NCBI RefSeq assembly: GCF_035984415.1
Contig: NZ_CP130720.1
Coordinates: 744,001 to 808,000, forward strand
Origin: Streptomyces sp. NBC_01296
GTDB lineage: Bacteria > Actinomycetota > Actinomycetes > Streptomycetales > Streptomycetaceae
Reading direction: 5' to 3'
Length of the DNA: 64,000 nt
The position numbers and the translations under genes were made by a program. Position 1 is the first letter of the stretch; every line of letters begins with the position of its first letter. Positions 44,920 to 53,267 of the stretch are shown here, in pieces. The notes beneath the pieces are model-generated. The model was given only the letters and a program-made list of their open reading frames with translations. It had not been told where the DNA came from and did not search any database.

Positions 44920-46455
44920 TCAGTGCTGCTGGGGAGCCCGGCTGAACAGCGCGCGGTACATCTTCCCGTACAGCTCCGTGTTGTTCTGGCTGGCGGCGAA
45001 CACGCTGCCGCTGGGGCCGTAGGCGAAGATCGGCACGTCGGCGCCGGTGTGGTTGCCGGACAGGTACGTCAGCCACAGGCTCGCGTCCGGGCTGCCGTCC
45101 TTGACGCCGGCCGGGTCGTCGGGCGTACGGAACGTGGCGGGCGCGAAGTTCTTCGCGTCGGCCGAGCCCGCGCCGTTGACGGCTCCGCTCGAGCGGGCCG
45201 GGTCCTTGGCACCGGAGGCCGCGCGCGAGGGGGCGCTGTTGTTCGCCGCGTTGCCGGCGTCCACGTTGGCCGGGGGCGCGACGGCCTCGGCGTTGGTGTA
45301 CGTGCCCTTCTCGATGATGTTGAAGCCGGCGCACTCGTGGTCCGCCGTGACGATCACGAGGGTGTGGCCGTCCTTCTTCGCGAACTCGTACGCCGCCTTG
45401 ACCGCGTCGTCGAAGGCCTTGATCTCGCCGAGCGTCTGCGCCGCGTCGTTGGCGTGCGAGCGCTTGTCGATCTGGGCGCCCTCGATCTGGAGGAAGAAGC
45501 CCTTGTTCTTCTTGCGGTCCTGCTGCTTGCGGTCGGTCAGCAGCGAGATCGACTTCTTGGCCATCTCCGCGAGGGTCGGCTCCTGCTTCTGCGGGGCCTC
45601 CGCGGGCAGGCCGGCCTTGGCCTGCTCGACGGTCAGGTTGCCGCGGTTGAACAGGCCGACGACCTTCTTGCCGTTGGCCTTGTCCAGGTCGCCCTTGGTG
45701 GCGACCTTCTGGCTGGCGGCGGTCTGGGCGGGCAGCGCCGGGTCGCCGAAGCTGCCGAGCACCTGGTAGCCCTGGGCCTGCAGCGCCTTCTGGTCGTCCG
45801 GCTCGAAGCGGGCGAGGCCGCCGCCGAGGATGACGTCGGCGGTGCCGTTGCGGGCGATCTGCTCGGCGATCGGCGTGACCAGCGTCTTGTCCTGCGGCGC
45901 CGGCTCGTACGTGCCGTCCTCCTTCTTGGGGAGGCAGGCGGCCTCGGAGTACACCGGGCCCTGGCAGCCGCGCAGCAGTGCGTGGCTGAACTGCGCCGCC
46001 GGGGTGGCGTCGGTGATCTCGGCGGTGGAGACGTTGCCGGTGGCGAAGCCGGCCGCCTTGGCCTGCTCCATCAGCGTGGCGGTCTTCTTCTCGTACGAGT
46101 CGACGCCGATGGCCGCGTTGTACGTCTTGACGCCGGAGGACCAGGCGGTGGCGGAGCTGGCCGAGTCGGTGACCAGCGCGGGCTTCTGGCTGCCCTTCTC
46201 CACGGCGTACGTGGCGACCGCGCCCGTGAACGGGAGGGACTCCATGGTGAGCTTGCCGCCGGGCCCGTAGTAGCGGTCACGGGCGGCGGTGACATGGGTG
46301 CGGCCCATGCCGTCGCCGAGGAGGTAGATGACGTTGTGGATCTCCCTCCCCTGGTCGCCCTGCTGGGTGGCGGAGTTGGCGGTGACGGCCGTTCCGGCGG
46401 CCACGGCGCCGGCTAGGGCAAGGACGGTCAGTGTCTTCGCGGGACTGCGACGCAT
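44920..46455 (-). CDS. phoA: secreted alkaline phosphatase (PF00245 type)
   Basis: A 511-residue exported phosphatase. The signal peptide spans about 1-28. Metal- and substrate-binding motifs are YLLGDGMG (first metal Asp) and VTDSASSATAW with nucleophile S98. Further zinc ligands lie in QIEGAQIDKRSHAND and in VTADHECAGF, with GNHTGADVPIFAYGP near the end. A Ser/Ala/Gly-rich insertion (about 395-440) is additional to the E. coli enzyme. It frees phosphate from organic esters outside the cell. GAGGGGGATC lies upstream of the ATG at 46455. A single GTTCA core occurs near 46515, but no convincing tandem PHO box. Confidence 0.92.
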   Translation of the reverse strand: MRRSPAKTLTVLALAGAVAAGTAVTANSATQQGDQGREIHNVIYLLGDGMGRTHVTAARDRYYGPGGKLTMESLPFTGAVATYAVEKGSQKPALVTDSASSATAWSSGVKTYNAAIGVDSYEKKTATLMEQAKAAGFATGNVSTAEITDATPAAQFSHALLRGCQGPVYSEAACLPKKEDGTYEPAPQDKTLVTPIAEQIARNGTADVILGGGLARFEPDDQKALQAQGYQVLGSFGDPALPAQTAASQKVATKGDLDKANGKKVVGLFNRGNLTVEQAKAGLPAEAPQKQEPTLAEMAKKSISLLTDRKQQDRKKNKGFFLQIEGAQIDKRSHANDAAQTLGEIKAFDDAVKAAYEFAKKDGHTLVIVTADHECAGFNIIEKGTYTNAEAVAPPANVDAGNAANNSAPSRAASGAKDPARSSGAVNGAGSADAKNFAPATFRTPDDPAGVKDGSPDASLWLTYLSGNHTGADVPIFAYGPSGSVFAASQNNTELYGKMYRALFSRAPQQH

Positions 46456-46590
46456 GTGTGGGAGATCCCCCTCGGAAGGTGCTGCTCGGGCATGCCGACG
46501 GTAGGAGGGCGACATGAACACCTCCCCATCGAAGGATGGCGCCGAGTCGAACGCGGCAGGCCCGTACCCCGCTCGTGGCGCAGGCCCGGG

Positions 46591-47340
46591 TCAGGTCGGC
46601 AGCGCAAGGAGCATCAGGGGGCGGCTGGTGGGCTGGGCGGATCCGCCGGCGGGTTCGACGGTGAGACCCACCCCGGTGGCGCCGCGGATGCCGCCCTGCA
46701 TGAGCGTGGCCCCCTCCGCGGTGAGGAGCCCGGCGGGGCGCATGGTGCCGTGGTCGTCGAACCAGAGCTGGTACGTCCTGCCCTCGCCCGGGTCGGGAAG
46801 CCCGGAGCCGATGAAGACCGCCCTGTTCTGCAGCTTGGAGCTGACCACGGAGGTGGCGGCGCCGCCGGTGGTGCGGCCGTGCACCGTACGGACGTCGGGG
46901 GCGGCCATCACGGCGGTGAGGTCCTGGAGGCGGCGTTCGGAGGCCTCCGCCTGCTGCAGGGCCTGGTCGGTGCGCTGGTTCTGCCAGAGGGCGACGCCCC
47001 CGAGCACCGCCACCCCGGCGAGGCCTGCGGCGATGGCCAGCGTGATGGCCTTGCGTCGCAGGATCGCGGTGAACGTCATCGACTTGCCCACCGCGGGCAG
47101 CAGCGGCGGCAGTTGGCGGACGGAGTCGATGGCGAACAGGACCTCGTCCTTCATGCGCGCGGGCGGCGGGAGCGCGGCAGCCGCGCCCAGTCGGGCGGCG
47201 GTGGCGGAGAAGTCGGCCACCTCCTGCCCGCAGGAAGGGCAGTCGGCGAGGTGTGCGCTGAACACCTCGTGCTCCGCAGGAGTGAGTGCGTGGAGGGCGT
47301 ACGCGCCGGTGAGGGTGTGCAGTTCCCCGTCGTGCTTCAT
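46591..47340 (-). CDS. rskA: anti-sigma-K factor, RskA type
   Basis: A 249-residue membrane protein. The N-terminal cytoplasmic anti-sigma domain has the zinc-type HLADCPSCGQEV (HxxxCxxC), followed by one membrane helix (about 95-118) and an extracytoplasmic RskA domain (about 130-249: PDPGEGRTYQLWFDDHGTMRPAGLLTAEGATLM). It holds the sigma factor inactive until proteolysis or a redox change releases it. Its ATG overlaps the sigK stop (ATGA), so the two are made in a fixed ratio. Confidence 0.92.
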   Translation of the reverse strand: MKHDGELHTLTGAYALHALTPAEHEVFSAHLADCPSCGQEVADFSATAARLGAAAALPPPARMKDEVLFAIDSVRQLPPLLPAVGKSMTFTAILRRKAITLAIAAGLAGVAVLGGVALWQNQRTDQALQQAEASERRLQDLTAVMAAPDVRTVHGRTTGGAATSVVSSKLQNRAVFIGSGLPDPGEGRTYQLWFDDHGTMRPAGLLTAEGATLMQGGIRGATGVGLTVEPAGGSAQPTSRPLMLLALPT

Positions 47341-47957
47341 GTGGTCACCCCCATGCAGTCGCGCAGCCGGATGAGCCCGTCGCGCATGCGTGTCTTGATC
47401 GTGGGCAGTGGAGTGCGCAAGGTCTCGGCGACCTCGCGGTAGGACAGGCCCTGGTAGTAGGCCAGAGTGACGGCCTGGCGCTGGATCTCGGTCAGGCCGC
47501 GCATGCAGCGCCGTACCTGTTCGCTCTCCAGGCGGGTTTCGACCTGTTCCGCGACCTCGTCGAACGGCCGCGCCTGCTCGCGGGCGGCCTGGTCGTGCTC
47601 GCGGTTGATCGCGGCCTGGGCGGAGCGGACGCGGTCGACGGCCCGGCGGTGGGCCAGGGTGGCGGCCCAGGTGCGCACGCTGCCCTGTTCGGGGCGGTAG
47701 CGGGCGGCTTGCCGCCACAGGTCGATCATCACCTCCTGTGCCACCTCCTCGGACTGGGCTCGGTCGCGTACGACCCGGACGACGATCCCGAACACGGTCC
47801 CGGACAGGGCGTCGTAGAGGGCGGAGAAGGCGTCCTTGTCACCGCGGGCCACCCGGGACATCAGGTCCTCGAGCCGGGGGCCCACGGCGTCGGGGACGCC
47901 GAAGGGCAGCGGTTGCCCGGTGGTGGCGGATGGTCCGCCGGGGTCGGTCCGTCGCAT
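47337..47957 (-). CDS. sigK: ECF RNA polymerase sigma factor, SigK type
   Basis: A 206-residue sigma factor of the extracytoplasmic-function class. Region 2 is ALYDALSGTVFGIVVRVVRDRAQSEEVAQEVMIDLWRQAARY with RTWAATLAHRRAVDRVRS, and region 4 is LTEIQRQAVTLAYYQGLSYREVAETLRTPLPTIKTRMRDGLIRLRDCM. The context (rskA downstream, lipid operon divergent) matches actinobacterial SigK. The ATG at 47957 is favoured because GGAAGGA sits five bases upstream; an in-frame GTG at 47993 adds 12 residues. I could not find a clear SigK-type promoter in the 272 bases before the divergent operon. Confidence 0.92.
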   Translation of the reverse strand: MRRTDPGGPSATTGQPLPFGVPDAVGPRLEDLMSRVARGDKDAFSALYDALSGTVFGIVVRVVRDRAQSEEVAQEVMIDLWRQAARYRPEQGSVRTWAATLAHRRAVDRVRSAQAAINREHDQAAREQARPFDEVAEQVETRLESEQVRRCMRGLTEIQRQAVTLAYYQGLSYREVAETLRTPLPTIKTRMRDGLIRLRDCMGVTT

Positions 47958-48105
47958 GACAGTCCTTCCTGTCGAAGGGACCGGCCCTTCCACAAAGAGA
48001 GCCGACCGCTCCGGATGGTGCCAGGTCCGCGTTCTTGACCGGTCTTCGGAGCAGACATCTGTGCGGATTGGTCAACCCGCTCGCCAATTCCCGATCAATG
48101 TGCAC

Positions 48106-48122
48106 CAGCTGCGCCGCAGCTG
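48106..48122. promoter_or_regulatory. 17-bp perfect palindrome in the sigK / lipid-operon divergent region
   Basis: CAGCTGCG-C-CGCAGCTG, centred at 48114, is a perfect inverted repeat with one central base. It lies 107 bases upstream of the lipid operon and 148 bases upstream of sigK. It could be an operator for either promoter or a short hairpin; nothing else in the 272-base region looks like a gene. Confidence 0.4.
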
Positions 48123-48229
48123 ATTCCGGTTTCGGCAACTGCCACCAATCCGGGGACGCCCCGGCTGCGAACCAGGGGTGAACCGCCGTCACGGACGACG
48201 GCTTGGCGAACGGTGGGGAGTGAAGAACT

Positions 48230-49564
48230 GTGCGTACGAGGAACGTGGCCGTGATCGGCGGCGGTGTGGCGGGACTGACCGCCGCCTACGTCCTGCAGAA
48301 GGCGTGCGACGTCACGCTGTACGAGGCGGACGCCCGGCTGGGAGGCCACGCCCACACCCATGAACTGCCCGCCCCGGGCGGCGGAACGATGGGCGTGGAC
48401 TCGGGGTTCATCGTCCACAACGCGCGTACCTACCCCCTGCTGCTCCGGCTCTTCAGCGAGCTCGGAGTGGCCACGCAGGACTCCGAGATGAGCATGTCGG
48501 TGCGGTGCGACGGCTGCGGCCTGGAGTACGCCGGTGCCCGCGGGCCCCTCGGCCTGTTCACCGGGCGGGCGGCCCTGCGCGCCCGGTACCTGCGGCTGCT
48601 GGCGGAGGTACCGCTCTTCCACCGCCGTGCGCGCCGCATGCTGGACGGGGACGGTCCGGTCGGCGACAGCCCCGGGGGCGGCAGATCCGGCAAGGACGGT
48701 TCCGGCAGTGACGGTTCCCGCGGCGACAGTCCGGAGCGGTACACCCTCCGGGCGTTCCTCGCCGACGGCGGGTTCTCCCCGTACTTCGTCACCCACTTCA
48801 TCACCCCGCTGGTGTCGGCCGTGTGGTCCTGCCCCGCCCACACCGCGCTGGAGTACCCGGCCGCGTACCTGTTCCGCTTCCTCGACCACCACGGGCTGCT
48901 GTCCGTGACGGGCTCCCCGCAGTGGAAGACCGTCACCGGCGGCAGCGCGGCCTACGTCGACAAGGTCGCCAAGGAGATCAGCAACATCCGGGCCGCCACC
49001 CCGGTCGTCCGGGTGGACCGCATACCGAGCGGCGTCCTGGTGGGCAGCGACGACGGCATCACCGACGCCTACGACGCCGTCGTCATCGCCACGCACCCCG
49101 ACCAGGCGCTGCGTCTGCTGGCCGACCCCACCCGGGACGAGCAGCGGGTCCTCGGCGCCTTCCGGTACGAGGCGAACCCGACCGTCCTGCACACCGACAC
49201 CGGCCTGCTGCCCCGCTCGCCGAGGGCCCGGGCCTCCTGGAACTACCACCTCACCGACTGCCGCCCGGGAGCGGAGGGGGTCCGGGTCAGCTACGACATG
49301 ACGCGGCTGCAGCGGCTGCCGGGCGACACCGGCTACGTCGTCACCCTGAACGCGGGCGGCCGCATCGACCCCGAGCACGTCCTGGCCCGCATGGAGTACG
49401 CGCACCCCGTCTACACGCCCGAGTCGGTGGCCGCGCAGCGTGCACTGCCCCGCCTCAACACCTCGGTCACCGCCTTCGCCGGGGCGTACCACGGGTGGGG
49501 GTTCCACGAGGACGGCTGCCGGTCGGGCGTACGGGCCGCCGCCGCGCTGGGGGTCCGATGGTGA
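48230..49564 (+). CDS. FAD-dependent amine-oxidase-like protein (Rv0449c-like)
   Basis: A 444-residue flavoprotein. The dinucleotide-binding start VAVIGGGVAGLTAAYVLQKACDVTLYEADARLGGHAHTHE is at residues 6-45, and VDSGFIVHNARTYPLL is characteristic of this amine-oxidase subfamily. The C-terminal FAD contact is GAYHGWGFHEDGCRSGVRAA. An Asp/Gly/Ser-rich insertion lies near residues 142-165. It is first of a five-gene operon in which every stop overlaps the next start. In mycobacteria the equivalent gene Rv0449c stands in the sigK locus. The GTG start follows GGAG. Confidence 0.88.
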   Translation: MRTRNVAVIGGGVAGLTAAYVLQKACDVTLYEADARLGGHAHTHELPAPGGGTMGVDSGFIVHNARTYPLLLRLFSELGVATQDSEMSMSVRCDGCGLEYAGARGPLGLFTGRAALRARYLRLLAEVPLFHRRARRMLDGDGPVGDSPGGGRSGKDGSGSDGSRGDSPERYTLRAFLADGGFSPYFVTHFITPLVSAVWSCPAHTALEYPAAYLFRFLDHHGLLSVTGSPQWKTVTGGSAAYVDKVAKEISNIRAATPVVRVDRIPSGVLVGSDDGITDAYDAVVIATHPDQALRLLADPTRDEQRVLGAFRYEANPTVLHTDTGLLPRSPRARASWNYHLTDCRPGAEGVRVSYDMTRLQRLPGDTGYVVTLNAGGRIDPEHVLARMEYAHPVYTPESVAAQRALPRLNTSVTAFAGAYHGWGFHEDGCRSGVRAAAALGVRW

Positions 49565-50361
49565 CTCCGGCGGTGACCCCTGCGGTGGCCCCGGCGGTGG
49601 CCCCGGGAACCGGTCCGGCCCAGCCCGCCGTGGCCGTACCGGCCCTGTACGACTGCGTCGTCTCGCATGCGCGGACGGCCCCGGTGCGGCATGCCTTCCG
49701 GCACCGCACGTACATGTGGCTCGTGGACCTGGACGCCCTCCCCCGGCTCCCGTGGCCGTTGCGCCCCCTGGCCCGCTTCGACGCCCGCGACCACTTCGAC
49801 GCCGACGCACCGACCGTCCGGGCCGGCCTCGACGCGTACCTGGCCTCCCGGGGCGTGCACCTCGACGGCGGGCGGGTCCTGATGCTGGCCCACGCCCGGG
49901 TCCTGGGGTACGTCTTCAACCCGCTGACCCTGTACTGGTGCCACGACCGCTCCGGCGCCCTGGTCTGCGTGGTGGCCGAGATCCACAACACGTACGGGCA
50001 GCGCCACTGCCACCTGCTGCGGACCGACGGAGCCGGCCGGGCCGAGGCGGCGAAGGAGCTGTACGTCTCCCCGTTCTTCCCCGTCGACGGCCGCTACCGC
50101 ATGCGGCTGCCGGAGCCCCGGGAGCAGCTGGAGGTCACCGTCCGGCTCGAGCGCGCCGGGCAGCGGCCGTTCACCGCGACCCTGCGCGGCCGGCACCGCC
50201 CCGCCACCCCCCTCGGCCTGCTGCGCGCCGCCGCCCGGCGGCCGTGGTCCACCGCCGCCGTCTGGGCCGGGATCCGCCGCCACGGCATCCACCTGCTGCT
50301 CCGCGGGCTGCCCGTCCAGCCCCGGCCCGACCGCGCACCCGAGGAAGGCATCGCCCCGTGA
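49558..50361 (+). CDS. DUF1365 protein (Rv0448c-like)
   Basis: A 267-residue protein of DUF1365. The family motifs are LYDCVVSHARTAPVRHAFRHRTYMWLVDLD and GYVFNPLTLYWCHDRSGALVCVVAEIHNTYGQRHCHLL, then KELYVSPFFPVDGRYRM. Enzymatic function is unknown; it occurs with CFA-synthase-type methyltransferases in many proteobacteria and actinobacteria. The N-terminal 20 residues are an Ala/Pro/Val repeat. Its ATG lies seven bases before the previous stop ends. Confidence 0.88.
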   Translation: MVTPAVTPAVAPAVAPGTGPAQPAVAVPALYDCVVSHARTAPVRHAFRHRTYMWLVDLDALPRLPWPLRPLARFDARDHFDADAPTVRAGLDAYLASRGVHLDGGRVLMLAHARVLGYVFNPLTLYWCHDRSGALVCVVAEIHNTYGQRHCHLLRTDGAGRAEAAKELYVSPFFPVDGRYRMRLPEPREQLEVTVRLERAGQRPFTATLRGRHRPATPLGLLRAAARRPWSTAAVWAGIRRHGIHLLLRGLPVQPRPDRAPEEGIAP

Positions 50362-51635
50362 CCCTTTCCCTCCCCCGCCCCGCCGACCGATCCCTGGAGC
50401 GGTGCTCCATCGACGCACAGGCGTGGCCGGACGTGGCACGCCCGCCGGCGGCGCACTTCGGGCACGCTGCCGTCGCCCGCCGGCTGGTGCGCCGCGCCGT
50501 GACGGCGCTGCCCCTGCGCTGCCGGTTCGGCACCGAACCGCCCCAGGGCAGCGGGCCGTCGCTGACGGTCCACGACCCGGCCGCGTTCTTCCGCCGGATC
50601 GGGGCCCACGGGCTGATCGGGTTCGGCGAGTCCTACATGGCGGGCGAATGGGACAGCGACGACCTGACCGGCCTGCTGACCGTCCTCACCGCGCACGTGG
50701 ACGACCTGGTTCCCGCCCCGCTGCGCCGGCTGCGCGGGGCATGGGTGCAGCGCAGGCCCGAGGCCCAGCTGAACTCCCGGACCGGGGCCCGGCAGAACGT
50801 CCACCGCCACTACGACCTGTCGAACGAGCTGTTCGCGCTGTTCCTCGACGAGACCCTGTCGTACTCCTCCGCCGTGTTCACGGCGTTCCCCGCACGCCGC
50901 GAGAGCCTCCCGGCCGCGCAGCACCGGAAGATCGACCGGCTGCTGGACCTCGCCTGCGTCGGCCCGGGCAAGCACCTGCTGGAGATCGGCACCGGCTGGG
51001 GCGAACTGGCCCTGCGCGCGGCCGCCCGCGGGGCGCGGGTGACGACCGTGACACTCTCCGCCGAGCAGCAGCACCTCGCGCGCCGCCGTATCGCCGCCGC
51101 GGGGCTGGCCGACCGGGTGGACGTCGAGCTGCGGGACTACCGCGATCTCGAGGGCCGGTACGACGCGGTGGTGAGCGTGGAGATGATCGAGGCGGTCGGC
51201 AGGGATTTCTGGCCGGCGTACTTCGCCGCCCTGCGCGATGCCCTGGCGCCCGGCGGGCGGATCGCACTGCAGGCCATCACGATGGGCCACGAGCAGATGC
51301 TGCACACCTCCCGTACGCACACCTGGATCAGCAAGTACGTCTTCCCCGGCGGCCTCGTCCCCTCCCGCGAGGCCATCGAGGCGCACTCGGCCGGTGCGGG
51401 GCTGCAGATCGTCTCCGACCAGGGGTACGGCGACCACTACGCGCAGACCCTGTGCCTGTGGCGGGAACGCTTCACGGAGCAGGCCGGCGCCGTCGCGGCG
51501 CTCGGCTTCGACGCGACGTTCCGGCGCATGTGGGAGTTCTACCTCGCCTATTGCGAGGCCGGGTTCCGGGCCCGCTACCTCGACGTCCGGCAACTGCTCC
51601 TGACGGGGGACGTCTCACTGGGAGCACGGCCGTGA
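50358..51635 (+). CDS. cyclopropane-fatty-acid-synthase-type methyltransferase (UfaA1-like)
   Basis: A 425-residue SAM-dependent enzyme of the CFA synthase family. After an N-terminal lipid-contact domain (about 1-130, with GFGESYMAGEWDSDDL), the SAM domain has NVHRHYDLSNELFALFLDETLSYSSAVF, LLEIGTGWGELALRAAARG, VSVEMIEAVG, and the C-terminal HTWISKYVFPGGLVPS and YAQTLCLWRERF. It would add a methyl or methylene group to unsaturated acyl chains of membrane lipids. GTG at 50358 overlaps the DUF1365 stop (GTGA). The mycobacterial equivalent in this locus is Rv0447c (ufaA1). Confidence 0.93.
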   Translation: MTLSLPRPADRSLERCSIDAQAWPDVARPPAAHFGHAAVARRLVRRAVTALPLRCRFGTEPPQGSGPSLTVHDPAAFFRRIGAHGLIGFGESYMAGEWDSDDLTGLLTVLTAHVDDLVPAPLRRLRGAWVQRRPEAQLNSRTGARQNVHRHYDLSNELFALFLDETLSYSSAVFTAFPARRESLPAAQHRKIDRLLDLACVGPGKHLLEIGTGWGELALRAAARGARVTTVTLSAEQQHLARRRIAAAGLADRVDVELRDYRDLEGRYDAVVSVEMIEAVGRDFWPAYFAALRDALAPGGRIALQAITMGHEQMLHTSRTHTWISKYVFPGGLVPSREAIEAHSAGAGLQIVSDQGYGDHYAQTLCLWRERFTEQAGAVAALGFDATFRRMWEFYLAYCEAGFRARYLDVRQLLLTGDVSLGARP

Positions 51636-52441
51636 ACCCGGCCTCCGGGGAAGCCTTCGGGACCAACCTGGCCGCTGCCGCCGCCACGGCCGTCGCCGTG
51701 CTGCTGCTGGCCTTCGCGGTCGGGACGGCCCGCCGCCTGCACCGGACGGTGGACATCGCCTGGGGCCTCGCCTTCGCCGCGGTCGCGACGGTCTCGTACG
51801 CCCTGTCGTCCGGGTACGGGGACGGCGGACGGCGGCTGCTGGTCGCCGCCGCCACCCTCGTGTGGGGGGTGCGGCTGGCCGCGCACATCGCCTGGCGCGG
51901 CCGCGGTCACGGCGAGGACCCCCGCTATGCGAAGCTCCTCGCCCGGGGGCGGGGCAACCCGCATCTGCGCGCCCTGCTCAAGGTGTACCTGCTCCAGGCG
52001 GGCCTGGTCTGGCTGGTCTCGCTGCCCGTGCAGAGCGCCTCGTACGCCGGCTCCCCCATCGGCGCCCTCGCCGTGCTCGGCGGCGGGCTCTGGGCGGTGG
52101 GTCTGGTCTTCGAGGCCGTCGGGGACTTCCAGCTCGCCCGGTTCAAGGCCGATCCCGCGCACCGCGGTACGGTCATGGACCGGGGGCTGTGGGCGTGGAC
52201 CCGCCACCCCAACTACTTCGGCGACTTCCTGGTCTGGTGGGGGCTCTACCTGATGGCCTGCGGCACGTGGCAGGCCGCCCTGCTGTGCCTGGTGTCGCCG
52301 GTGGTCATGACACTGCTGCTGATCGTGGGGAGCGGCAAGCGCCTGTTGGAGGCCCACATGGCAGACCGTCCCGGCTACGCCGGCTACGCCGCCCGTACCA
52401 GCGGGTTCCTCCCGCTGCCGCCCCGGCGGGGCCACGCATGA
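51632..52441 (+). CDS. DUF1295 membrane protein (steroid-5-alpha-reductase-like; Rv0446c-like)
   Basis: A 269-residue protein with about seven membrane helices. The DUF1295 signature GDFQLARFKADPAHRGTVMDRGLWAWTRHPNYFGDFLVWWGLYLMA contains the NADPH-site region shared with steroid-5-alpha reductases and isoprenylcysteine methyltransferases (TRHPNYFGD). It may reduce a double bond or modify the lipid product of the methyltransferase before it. GTG at 51632 overlaps the upstream stop (GTGA). Confidence 0.9.
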   Translation: MNPASGEAFGTNLAAAAATAVAVLLLAFAVGTARRLHRTVDIAWGLAFAAVATVSYALSSGYGDGGRRLLVAAATLVWGVRLAAHIAWRGRGHGEDPRYAKLLARGRGNPHLRALLKVYLLQAGLVWLVSLPVQSASYAGSPIGALAVLGGGLWAVGLVFEAVGDFQLARFKADPAHRGTVMDRGLWAWTRHPNYFGDFLVWWGLYLMACGTWQAALLCLVSPVVMTLLLIVGSGKRLLEAHMADRPGYAGYAARTSGFLPLPPRRGHA

Positions 52442-53163
52442 AGCAGCCGACGGGCGCGCTGGCGCTGCGCCGGGTGCCGCGGAACCCGACCGCCGCGGTG
52501 CTCCTGCTGCACGGTGGCCGTCCGGACGGGCTCGAGGCGCCGCCGCGGCCGAACCTGCCGGGGCTGCGGATGCTTCCGTTCGCGCGGGCCATGGCGGACT
52601 CCGGGCCGGCGCAGGACGTGGTGGTGGCGGAGGTCCGCTACGTGCACCGGGGCTGGAACGGCCACCGCGCGGATCCGGTCCACGACGTCTGGCAGGCCCT
52701 GCGCGAACTGCGCTCCGTGGCCGGAGCGCTGCCCGTGGTGCTCGTCGGGCATTCCATGGGAGGGCGGGCCGCGTTGCGGGCGGCCGCCGACCCGCTGGTC
52801 CGCGGCGTGGTCGGGCTCGCGCCGTGGTGCCCGCGAGGGGAACCGGTGGTGCATCTCGGGGAGACGGCCGTGGTGCTCCTGCACGACGAGGCGGACCGCG
52901 TCACCGATGCGCAGGCGTCGTGGGACTACGTACGGCGGGCCCGTGCGCGGGGCGCCCGGGCCGGAGGCATCGTCATGCCGCACGGGCGGCACGCGATGCT
53001 CCGCCAGGCGCGTACCTGGCACCGGATCGCCACCGACACCACGCTGGGCCTGCTCGGCCTGACCTCCCTGCCCGAGGAGCTGTTCACCGACCGAGTTCCC
53101 GGGCAGGCCGGGTCCCGGCTGACCGTCGGCACGGGCGACTCGTCCGGTATGCGGCGGCAGTGA
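52438..53163 (+). CDS. alpha/beta hydrolase of the sigK-linked lipid operon
   Basis: A 241-residue serine hydrolase. Nucleophile Ser is in VVLVGHSMGGRAALRAA, the strand before is AAVLLLHGG (oxyanion), the acid is likely Asp in LLHDEADRVTD, and His in MPHGRHAML completes the triad. Its ATG overlaps the DUF1295 stop, making it the fifth gene of the operon; this hydrolase is not part of the mycobacterial locus as I remember it. It could remove or transfer an acyl group. Confidence 0.85.
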   Translation: MKQPTGALALRRVPRNPTAAVLLLHGGRPDGLEAPPRPNLPGLRMLPFARAMADSGPAQDVVVAEVRYVHRGWNGHRADPVHDVWQALRELRSVAGALPVVLVGHSMGGRAALRAAADPLVRGVVGLAPWCPRGEPVVHLGETAVVLLHDEADRVTDAQASWDYVRRARARGARAGGIVMPHGRHAMLRQARTWHRIATDTTLGLLGLTSLPEELFTDRVPGQAGSRLTVGTGDSSGMRRQ

Positions 53164-53267
53164 CCGGCGGGTGGTCGCGAAATCGGTCCAGGCCCTGGTC
53201 AACGGGGCTGCGGATGCGCAAGGATCACGGCCGCACCTCGCCCCCACCCCACTACGGGAGGATGTCT

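Noticed and set aside
46505..46530. PHO box upstream of phoA
   Set aside because: Only one GTTCA core is visible on the minus strand, without the second 11-bp unit needed.
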